Shown here piece after piece: positions 1-5,882 of a stretch of 11,535 nt of DNA. The translations under genes and the position numbers were made by a program. The stretch lies in the NCBI GenBank assembly GCA_964579675.1, contig CAZOIA010000176.1, positions 1 to 11,535 on the forward strand. The letters are read 5' to 3'. Position 1 is the stretch's first letter; every line of letters begins with the position of its first letter. The notes below the pieces were generated by a model. That model ran no database searches. It was not told where the DNA came from and was given only the letters and a program-made list of their open reading frames with translations. Origin of the DNA: CAZOIA01 sp964579675. Its GTDB lineage: Bacteria; Planctomycetota; Phycisphaerae; UBA1845; PWPN01.

Positions 1-302
1 TGTGTCCCAGGAGCGGACACAAGGGGCCTGATGGCAAAGCGTGAACCTGAATTTGATTCTCCCATGTTAAGGGCAACCGCGGGCGGGGTCAACGACAATT
101 ATCCGTGCGGGAATAGTTCGGAGGGGGAGATTTTCAACATTCAAGAACGAATGCCGGCCCGGCCGAGCCTCGTGGGCCCCACGAGCAGCGGCGGGCGCGA
201 TCCGGCGGGGGCATCAGCCGCTGCCTGCCGGGGTTCACGATTGCGGTGTCGGAGGTCTTGAAGGGGGCGTGGCGGTCAGGTTCATCAACAACGACGGGTC
301 TT
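1..302. other. Gene-free left edge with three small hairpins
   Basis: I see no convincing gene here. A plus-strand open frame at 31-261 has arginine-, serine- and alanine-rich composition and no recognisable domain, so I do not call it. Three inverted repeats are visible: TGTGTCC at 1-7 pairs with GGACACA at 15-21 around a 7-nt loop; CATTC at 138-142 pairs with GAATG at 149-153; and CTCGTGG at 169-175 pairs with CCACGAG at 179-185 around a 3-nt loop. The last lies about 118 nt past the glycerate kinase stop codon. It has no T-tract on the minus strand, so it is not a classical intrinsic terminator. The first is cut by the window edge and could be part of an operator, a repeat or a terminator. 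Confidence 0.5.
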
Positions 303-1442
303 TCAGAAGGCGTGCAGCCAATTCGGGAGCAGTGACGCGATTGTCGATTCGAGGGCTTCCGCGGTCTGGGCTAGGGCGCGAGCCACCGGGGTTCCGGGCG
401 GGTTGATGGGGTGGTAGCTTTCGAGCACCGCCAGGGCGGCGTCGGCGCCCTGGCCGACGGCGCCAACCAGGGCGATGACCGGGACGCCGGCGGCTTTACC
501 CGCCCGGCCGACGCCTTCGATCACCTTGCCCATCATCGACTGGCGATCGATTCTGCCCTCACCGGTGATGATCAGGTCGGCCCCGGCGATCCGATCGTCG
601 AAGTGAAGCGCGTCCATCACGAGCCGGACACCGGGCTGGAGGGTTGCCTCGAAGAACGCGATCAACCCCGCGCCAAGCCCGCCGGCCGCCCCCGCGCCGG
701 GGATGTCGCGGACCTGTTTGCCGAGGTCGCGTTCGATGATGTTGGCCAGATGGGCGAGGTTGTTATCGAGCATCTCGACCTGCTCCGGCGTGGCACCCTT
801 CTGGGGCCCGTAGACCGCCGCCGCTCCGTGCGGCCCGCAAAGCGGATTGTCCACGTCGCAGGCCACGTAAATGGGCGTTTCGGTAATCCGCGGGTCGCGT
901 GAGGCCAGGTCAATGCGATCGACGTCAGTAAGACCGCCACCGGCGAGCCCACAGACACATAACTCATCGGCGGCGTTGAAGAAGCGCACCCCGACGGCCT
1001 GTGCCGCTCCCGCTCCGCCGTCACAGGTCGCGCTGCCGCCGATGCCGATGAGGATGCGTGATGCCCCGGCATCGAGGGCGGCCCGGATCAGCTCGCCGGT
1101 GCCGTAGGTGGTCGTGAGCAGGGGATTGCGCCGCAGGGGCGGGACGAGGGCCAGGCCCGACGCCGATGCCATCTCCAGTATCGCAGTGCCGCTGCCGTCG
1201 CCGAGCATGCCCCAGACCGCCGCTGCCGGCTCGCCGGTCGGCCCGGTGACGGTGGTCCGCGACAACGTGCCGCCGGTCGCGGCAATCAGGGCATCGACCG
1301 TTCCCTCACCGCCGTCGGCCACGGGAATCGCCTCGATCACCGCGTCGGGCCGCACACATCGGATCCCGCGGGCGATCGCTTCACATACCTCACGGGCGGG
1401 CAGCGCCTCCTTGAACGAATCCGGGGCAATGACGATCTTCAT
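303..1442 (-). CDS. glxK: Glycerate kinase (GlxK/GarK family)
   Basis: This cytoplasmic enzyme phosphorylates D-glycerate with ATP, giving 2-phosphoglycerate in characterised family members, and feeds glyoxylate, glycolate or sugar-acid breakdown into lower glycolysis. The 379-residue length is close to the 380 or so of E. coli GarK. The start MKIVIAPDSFKEAL is the family's usual N-terminus. Other hallmarks are PVADGGEGT at 41-49, GIGGSATCDGG at 133-143, a CDVDNPLCG segment followed by VYGPQKGA at 195-217, the glycine-rich PGAGAAGGLG at 248-257 and TGEGRIDRQ followed by GK at 293-306. All are intact. The ATG at 1442 has no strong Shine-Dalgarno sequence. The gene follows the pseudopilin cluster by 77 nt on the same strand, so read-through is possible, but a TACAAT box in the gap suggests its own promoter. 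No partner genes of glycerate metabolism are nearby. The choice between the names glxK and garK cannot be settled from sequence. Confidence 0.96.
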   Translation of the reverse strand: MKIVIAPDSFKEALPAREVCEAIARGIRCVRPDAVIEAIPVADGGEGTVDALIAATGGTLSRTTVTGPTGEPAAAVWGMLGDGSGTAILEMASASGLALVPPLRRNPLLTTTYGTGELIRAALDAGASRILIGIGGSATCDGGAGAAQAVGVRFFNAADELCVCGLAGGGLTDVDRIDLASRDPRITETPIYVACDVDNPLCGPHGAAAVYGPQKGATPEQVEMLDNNLAHLANIIERDLGKQVRDIPGAGAAGGLGAGLIAFFEATLQPGVRLVMDALHFDDRIAGADLIITGEGRIDRQSMMGKVIEGVGRAGKAAGVPVIALVGAVGQGADAALAVLESYHPINPPGTPVARALAQTAEALESTIASLLPNWLHAF

Positions 1443-1485
1443 GATGCCAAGTTCGTATGTTATGGGTTTTCGGCCGGCCGCACGA

Positions 1486-1491
1486 ATTGTA
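1486..1491 (-). promoter_or_regulatory. Possible -10 box for glycerate kinase
   Basis: TACAAT on the minus strand matches the sigma-70 -10 consensus at five of six positions. It would give a leader of roughly 35 nt before the ATG at 1442. I find no good -35 box at 16-18 nt upstream, and that region overlaps the end of the preceding pseudopilin gene. It is therefore only a candidate. Confidence 0.25.
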
Positions 1492-1519
1492 CACGGACAG
1501 AGTGCAGAATGCCCTTGGC

Positions 1520-2443
1520 CTACGGCAGGGTTACCCGTTGCCAGCTTCCCGGGACGGGCTTCATCGCGGCCGGATCGCCGGCATCCGACTCTACGAACAG
1601 GGCGTCGTCAATGTTGAAGTCGGCCGTTCCGGACGTCGTCTTGACGTACCACTTGGCCTCCGACAGGTCCCCGGACCAGGTGGGCGTTACCGTACCCTCG
1701 ACCTTCGTCCACTCGGTCCCGACGGATATGGCGGCCTGTATCTGGGCCCAGCTCTGTCCGCTGCCGGAACTGTTGGTGTAGATCGCGATGCAGACGGGCG
1801 CATTGCCGGAGACCATCCTGGCCCATACTTCGGTGCGATACGTGGTGCCGCTGGTAATCTTGGCGGTGAGGTCCTGCGCCGGGCCCGCCCACGAGGCCCA
1901 CCGGCTCGTGACGGCAATGGAGGCCGCCCCGCTGTGCGGGTCGCTCGGATCCGACGCGATGGTGCAGCAGCCCCACGCGGGGAACCAATCCACTGTTCCA
2001 TTCTCCATCGCCGGGTTGCTCAGAAGATTGACAATCTCGCCCGATTCAAGCAATACGCTGTGGATTCGGACGGCATCGCCGACGCAACCCATGGCGTAGA
2101 GGCGTACGGGTTGGCCGGGGTCGTTCGTCAGACTGCCGTCCAACTCGTCCACGAGCTTGAAGCTGAAGGTACCCCTGCCGATTGCCTGGTCCGTGGTCCA
2201 GACGTCGTTGGAGTACCGGTACCGCCACTGGGGATCGCCGCTAATCCGGAACAGAGCCAGATCGGTTGCGGACTGGGCATAGAATCGGGCTTCGGCAATG
2301 TCGTTGGTGGCCTCGGCGGCGTATCGCTGAATCCGCGCGGCCGTCAGGGCCGACAGGCCGATGACGGTGACAACCATCGACACGCCCAGAAGGGCGATAT
2401 AGACGCTTGCCCGGCGACGATAGGGTCCGGTTGTCCGCCTCAT
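1520..2443 (-). CDS. GspK/PilX-like minor pseudopilin with C-terminal CBM4/9-like domain
   Basis: I read this as the last minor pseudopilin of the cluster, with a carbohydrate-binding-type domain at its C-terminus. From the ATG at 2443 it has 307 residues. A TTG two codons earlier is possible, but GTGGGA lies better spaced for the ATG. Residues 1-12 are basic and 13-37 form the single membrane helix, in PilX style. The helix is followed by an alpha-helical stretch with AEARFYAQSATDLAL, typical of PilX/GspK. The usual Gly before the cleavage site and the Glu at +5 are both absent; loss of Glu5 is known for K-type pseudopilins. Residues 139-286 fit carbohydrate-binding family 4/9: an opening NLLSNPAMENGTVDWF, a HSGAAS segment, SGTTYRTEVWARM and a closing FNIDDALFVE. 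The gene starts 6 nt after the stop of the PKD-pilin gene, indicating co-transcription. Its order after H-, J- and I-like genes supports the K/X role. The sugar ligand is unknown. Confidence 0.82.
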   Translation of the reverse strand: MRRTTGPYRRRASVYIALLGVSMVVTVIGLSALTAARIQRYAAEATNDIAEARFYAQSATDLALFRISGDPQWRYRYSNDVWTTDQAIGRGTFSFKLVDELDGSLTNDPGQPVRLYAMGCVGDAVRIHSVLLESGEIVNLLSNPAMENGTVDWFPAWGCCTIASDPSDPHSGAASIAVTSRWASWAGPAQDLTAKITSGTTYRTEVWARMVSGNAPVCIAIYTNSSGSGQSWAQIQAAISVGTEWTKVEGTVTPTWSGDLSEAKWYVKTTSGTADFNIDDALFVESDAGDPAAMKPVPGSWQRVTLP

Positions 2444-2449
2444 GGTCAA

Positions 2450-3259
2450 TCAATCCCACACATTGATGGTCAACGTATCGGTATCCTCGCCGCCATGATC
2501 ATCGTAGACCGTCAGGATTACGATATATGTGCCGTCGTAGTAGGTGTGCATCGCCGTCATGCCGCTGCCGGTATCGCCGTCACCGAAATCCCAGGAGTAG
2601 GTCAACGTATCTCCGGGATCGGGGTCGCTCGAATTGGCGCCGGAGAAGTTCACGGTCAACGGTTCCGGCCCCGACAAGGTTGGGAACCCTTCGGCCACGG
2701 CGGTCGGCGGGTGGTTGCCCGGGTCGCCGCCGCCCGCTCCGTCGCCCAGGCTCTGCCAGGCATTAGTCCGAACCGCCACCAGCGAAGCGACGGGCACGCC
2801 TTTGTGGGCGACGGTCACGGTGATCTGCTTGACGTCCGTGTTGAAGCCAGGCGCCTGGGTCAAGTCGCCCGCGTCCACCCATTCCACGGTCACGCTGCGC
2901 CGCCAGCGGTCGAATCCCTGGATGGCCGTGCCGTTCTTTGTTTCCGGCGGCGATGCCGACCAGCCGTTGTAGTCGTCCACGTCGTCGTAGAGGCTCCGAT
3001 TGCCGGCGGCGGCCTCGTCAATCCCGGTCCCGAAGCTCCCGGGGGCCGAGTCCGGGTCTTCATACGCCTGCTGGAGAATCTCGGACATCAGGTCCTGGGC
3101 CAACGGCACGCCCCGGGCGCGGTCGGCCATCTTTTGCCGGGCCCGGCCGGCACCGCCGACGGTACTCAAAGCAGCTACAAGCACGACACCCATGATGAAG
3201 ACGGACAGGACGGCTTCAGCCATGGTGAAGCCCGGCCGGTGCAGGGTTGTGCGGCGCAT
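2450..3259 (-). CDS. GspI/PilV-like minor pseudopilin fused to a PKD domain
   Basis: From the ATG at 3259 the product has 269 residues. The N-terminus is a class III prepilin signal: a short basic leader MRRTTLHRPG, cleavage before Phe11, Glu at +5 (FTMAE), then a hydrophobic helix to about residue 34. Residues 35-175 are the small pilin body. A Gly/Asp linker at 171-182 leads to a PKD domain at 183-268 with its signature WDFGDG at 223-228 and a closing TVYDDHGGEDT strand region. PKD domains are Ig-like folds of extracellular proteins, often in polysaccharide hydrolases and adhesins. Start choice is uncertain. An in-frame ATG at 3346, 16 nt after the upstream stop, has GGGAG 10 nt before it and would give 298 residues, but would translate a REP palindrome into the leader. 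The lower GC at third positions between 3346 and 3259 favours the shorter form. The gene stops 6 nt before the next start. Confidence 0.86.
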   Translation of the reverse strand: MRRTTLHRPGFTMAEAVLSVFIMGVVLVAALSTVGGAGRARQKMADRARGVPLAQDLMSEILQQAYEDPDSAPGSFGTGIDEAAAGNRSLYDDVDDYNGWSASPPETKNGTAIQGFDRWRRSVTVEWVDAGDLTQAPGFNTDVKQITVTVAHKGVPVASLVAVRTNAWQSLGDGAGGGDPGNHPPTAVAEGFPTLSGPEPLTVNFSGANSSDPDPGDTLTYSWDFGDGDTGSGMTAMHTYYDGTYIVILTVYDDHGGEDTDTLTINVWD

Positions 3260-3272
3260 CGGCGCGGGAGGG

Positions 3273-3298
3273 GCCGCGCGGGCTGAAGCCCGCGGCTC
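3273..3298. repeat. REP-like GC palindrome, copy 1
   Basis: The core GCGGGCT-GA-AGCCCGC (3278-3293) is an inverted repeat with a 2-nt loop, extended by GCCGC at the left and GCGGCTC at the right to 26 nt. The full unit differs from the two copies near 8.4 kb by one base in the loop. It lies in the gap between the PilW-like and PilV-like genes, 14 nt upstream of the preferred PilV-like ATG, in the same orientation as the copy at 8448-8473. It could form an RNA hairpin that affects the relative expression of the downstream genes (inference). Confidence 0.85.
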
Positions 3299-3362
3299 TT
3301 CTTTGTCGCATGTTCGCCCACGGTCATGTGGTGCATACGAGGCCATTCGCGCTCTGCTCCCG

Positions 3363-5048
3363 TCAGTTGCCTCCTGCGACGCGGATCGAGACGTGGTCGA
3401 ACTCAGCATCGCTGCCCCACCCGAGGATGCTGGCAAAGCGATCGTCGTTGACGTAATCGAACGTCGCGTAAGTATACGTTCCCTGGTGGTGGCCGTTGAC
3501 GGTGATGCTCACCGTATCGGTCCCAGGGTCGAGCACCAGCCGCAGTTTGACGAACCCGTCCGGCAGGCCGAGGGTGGTTCTCAGCGGCACCGGGGTCGAG
3601 TTGTCGGTCTTGGTGTAGATCCTGAGGATCTGAGTGCCGTCGGGCTGCAACGCAAGGGAAGCATAGACGACGCCGAACGTGTCCCCCGTCCGGTCGAGGT
3701 TGATCCAAAACACCGCCCCCTTGCCGCCGACGCTCGTGTTCCTGAACTGCAGGTCCACCGTTGTCAGTTCGGTGAAGTCATTGTTCGGGAACGTGTCCAG
3801 GGTGGCATCGGCATGCCAGACGCCGTCAACGAGCGATTCCGGGTCGAACGTGCCGCCGCCGCGGACGACCCAGTCGCCGATGCCGTCGCCATTGACATCC
3901 GTCCCCGTCGGATCGCTATCGAAATCGAGTTCCCACACCGCGGAGAGAAGCTCCGGTGTGTTGAGGAGCCTCACGGCGGTCTCGATGGGAAAGGCCGATT
4001 CGCCGTCCGTCTGAAGCCCGACACGAACGTCGGTCAAGTAGCGTCGGGCGGCCGTCTGCGACGCCCCGGCCGTCGTGACGGTCCCATACAGATAATAGCG
4101 CATGCTCTTGCTGGCGTAGCTCGACCATTTCGACTCCCCATCGTCGGTCTTGACCAGCCCCGAGCCATCGTCGTCGTCGTAATACATCCTGGCTGAAGGT
4201 CCGCCGTCCCCTGGGTGCTTGAGCACCAGGCACAGAGCGTCGCCCGGCGTCAGTCCCCGGACACTGCTGAAGGCGAACTCCTCCCACCGGTAGTCGGTAG
4301 AGAGGTCACTTTCGGGCTTCGGGACCTCTTCAAGCACCGTTTGCGTGGGCTTGTTTTCAACATCGGCGGTGCGGAGCTGGCCCAGGGTCAACTCGTTGCG
4401 GGCGCCTTCTGATTTCATCCTGAAGAGGGCTCGCGTGGCGCTCCAACTGATGGCCTCGGCCGCCAGGGTCGGCTCGACGTACTGGCCGAGCCACTTCTTC
4501 TTCTCGATCTTGAAGTAGTGGATGTCCTGGATCGAGCTGTACACGCTCAGCAAGGTCTCGCTACCTTCGATTCCCGCGCCGGGGTATGTCTCGGTCAGAG
4601 TCGTCAGATCGTAACTCAGGTTGAACCGGGTGACGGCGGGGAGGACTTCGACCGCGGTGCGGTCGTTGTACTCCCGGGTCAGAGGATCGCCCGGGGTGCC
4701 CGCCCAGTCGTAGCGGATCTTCTCCGGCCGGTCGTCGCCGTCACGATCGGCCACCGTGAAGGCCACCGAGGTGGCGGTCCGCTCGGTGAAGTGAATCGCG
4801 TAGGTGAGCTCCTCGACGAGCTCGTTTGCCACGTCGGACACTCGGACGATCGGCTCGGTTGGGGTGTCGGCATCGGGCAAGGCGTGACCGGCGATCAGGA
4901 TGGCGGATATGGAACCGCCCAGGACGATGGTCGTGATCGCCATACTCACAACGACTTCGGCCAGTGTGAAGCCACGCCGGCTGCCCCCGCGCTTGCGCTT
5001 AGGGCTCAGATGGGTGCTGCGTTTTTGTGCCCGGTCATACCGTGTCAT
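3363..5048 (-). CDS. GspJ/PilW-like minor pseudopilin with inserted and C-terminal beta-sandwich modules
   Basis: At 561 residues this is more than twice the length of a typical GspJ. It has a basic leader, class III cleavage between Gly26 and Phe27, Glu31 at +5 (FTLAE) and a helix to about residue 55. Pilin-type body covers about 60-180. Residues 185-325 look like an anchor-type beta-sandwich of secreted proteins: TVLEEVP, then STDYRWEEFAFSS, then LTPGDALCLVLKH, then an acidic DDDDGSG. Pilin-like sequence seems to resume at 338-368 (YLTDVRVGLQTDGES, then a hydrophobic strand), so the sandwich may be an insertion. Residues 373-560 resemble a concanavalin/LamG-type sandwich, opening with WELDFDSDP and an EF-hand-like DVNGDGIGDW at 384-393 that could bind calcium. 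The start is well fixed: ATG overlaps the GspH-like stop as ATGA, which suggests translational coupling. The precise families of both sandwiches are my inference; the prepilin end is clear. Confidence 0.86.
   Translation of the reverse strand: MTRYDRAQKRSTHLSPKRKRGGSRRGFTLAEVVVSMAITTIVLGGSISAILIAGHALPDADTPTEPIVRVSDVANELVEELTYAIHFTERTATSVAFTVADRDGDDRPEKIRYDWAGTPGDPLTREYNDRTAVEVLPAVTRFNLSYDLTTLTETYPGAGIEGSETLLSVYSSIQDIHYFKIEKKKWLGQYVEPTLAAEAISWSATRALFRMKSEGARNELTLGQLRTADVENKPTQTVLEEVPKPESDLSTDYRWEEFAFSSVRGLTPGDALCLVLKHPGDGGPSARMYYDDDDGSGLVKTDDGESKWSSYASKSMRYYLYGTVTTAGASQTAARRYLTDVRVGLQTDGESAFPIETAVRLLNTPELLSAVWELDFDSDPTGTDVNGDGIGDWVVRGGGTFDPESLVDGVWHADATLDTFPNNDFTELTTVDLQFRNTSVGGKGAVFWINLDRTGDTFGVVYASLALQPDGTQILRIYTKTDNSTPVPLRTTLGLPDGFVKLRLVLDPGTDTVSITVNGHHQGTYTYATFDYVNDDRFASILGWGSDAEFDHVSIRVAGGN
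4986..5009. repeat. Candidate dispersed repeat encoding LSPKRKRG in a pilin leader
   Basis: The leader of the PilW-like protein contains STHLSPKRKRGGSRR. The coding DNA, minus strand CTGAGCCCTAAGCGCAAG followed by CGCGGG, resembles a short sequence I recall recurring in planctomycete genomes and giving LSPKRKRG or LSPKRERG peptides in unrelated proteins. Only one copy is in this window, so repeat status rests on recollection. The tract is basic and sits before the cleavage site, where it would be removed by prepilin peptidase. Confidence 0.3.
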
Positions 5049-5578
5049 TGCACGCTCGCCTGACCCGTATCCGGGTCCAGAATAATTGTTCTTCGGTAAC
5101 CGCCCCCCTGGATGACAACCGCGCCGCCGCTGTCGGGCACGCCGTAGCCGTCGAAAACGATCTCGGCATCTCCATCGAAGTCCGCCAGGAGAATCGTTGC
5201 CTGGTAGGGGTCCTTCGCCAGCGAGACCACGTAGCTCTCCGTGGAGCGATTGATGTCCTGCATGCCGGCCAGCTCGTAACTGCTGGCGGCGACGTCGAAC
5301 GTGAGCGTCTGGCCGGCGCTGGAGGATCTGGCCCGGGCTTGAGCGAGTGCCAGGTCGCGGACGATCCTTGTCGCGGCGGCGTCCGCGCGGTGGTGGGCGA
5401 TAGAGTTGGCGACCCGCGGCACGGCAATGCTCGCGCAGATCCCGATGATGATTACCACAACGATCAGCTCGATCAGACTGAATCCGCGGCCGGTGTCCGG
5501 GCGGCGGCCGGGCGGTATGAGTCCTGATTGATCACTCGTCTTGTACACGAAGGCAGTTCCGGTTATCGGCCGGGGCAA
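5045..5578 (-). CDS. GspH-like type II pseudopilin
   Basis: This is the first gene of the pseudopilin cluster, 177 residues from a TTG at 5578. The class III signal is textbook: RG before the cut, then FSLIELIVVVIIIGI with Glu at +5 (Phe33 to Glu37), and a 20-residue helix. The body has the GspH pattern of an alpha-helical ARATRIVRDLALAQ-type stretch (here DAAATRIVRDLALAQARA), then beta strands, ending in a VVIQGGGYRRTIILD strand pair and DPDTGQASVQ, which matches the GspH C-terminal DPxTG turn. No extra module is attached, unlike its three neighbours. The start is uncertain: GTG at 5548 has GGAA upstream at good spacing and gives a 22-residue leader and 167 residues. The next gene overlaps it by 4 nt. 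GspH initiates the minor pseudopilin tip in type II secretion; its order here supports that role. Confidence 0.92.
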   Translation of the reverse strand: MPRPITGTAFVYKTSDQSGLIPPGRRPDTGRGFSLIELIVVVIIIGICASIAVPRVANSIAHHRADAAATRIVRDLALAQARARSSSAGQTLTFDVAASSYELAGMQDINRSTESYVVSLAKDPYQATILLADFDGDAEIVFDGYGVPDSGGAVVIQGGGYRRTIILDPDTGQASVQ

Positions 5579-5882
5579 CTCGAACGAGCGCAGTTGCCCC
5601 CCGGGCTTATCGGCGCGCCGGGAGTGCGCAGTTACTCGTAGAACTTACAATACTTCTGGCGGCAGGTGCGCTTGATTCGGGTTCGGATAACCCGCTTGGC
5701 CAGCCAGGTGGGTCCGATAGCCCCCTGTGTGCCGTCGGGGCAAGAGATGAATGACCCCGCTGTGCCCCCCTTTTCAGTACGTGTCTGACGGTCTCACGTG
5801 TTCAACGGCCTCCGGCGCAATCAGAAGCCGGCTCGGAATACGGCGTCCAACGCACCGGCTCACCACAGCAACGTGATCGATA
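5579..5882. other. Gene-free spacer with an orphan open frame and hairpins
   Basis: This 304-nt spacer separates the cytochrome gene from the pseudopilin cluster. A minus-strand frame is open from 5793 to a TAA at 5632-5634 and would read FISCPDGTQGAIGPTW followed by a Lys/Arg-rich end with two Cys. It has no ATG, GTG or TTG, although the last 38 codons use G or C at most third positions. It may be a gene remnant or chance. Hairpins include CGGGTT/AACCCG at 5678-5694 and the perfect palindrome CGGCGCGCCG at 5611-5620. A promoter for the pseudopilin genes is expected here, but I find no pair of boxes good enough to call. I see no U-tract terminator after the cytochrome gene. Confidence 0.45.

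Noticed and set aside
31..261. A 76-codon plus-strand frame at the left edge
   Set aside because: No ribosome site, low-complexity Ser/Arg/Ala composition, overlaps hairpins, no recognised motif.
1457..3286. A 609-codon plus-strand open frame opposite the pseudopilin genes
   Set aside because: It covers the antisense of two genes with clear prepilin signals and domain motifs, has no recognisable domain, and is Gly/Val/Arg-rich as expected for an antisense frame in GC-rich DNA.
3000..4196. A 398-codon plus-strand open frame
   Set aside because: It is antisense to the PilV-like and PilW-like genes, crosses their junction, and shows no domain or signal.
5678..5694. A tRNA T-arm look-alike (CGGGTT CGGAT AACCCG)
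   Set aside because: The loop lacks the invariant T-loop pattern, and no matching acceptor stem, D-arm or anticodon arm lies at the proper distance on either strand.
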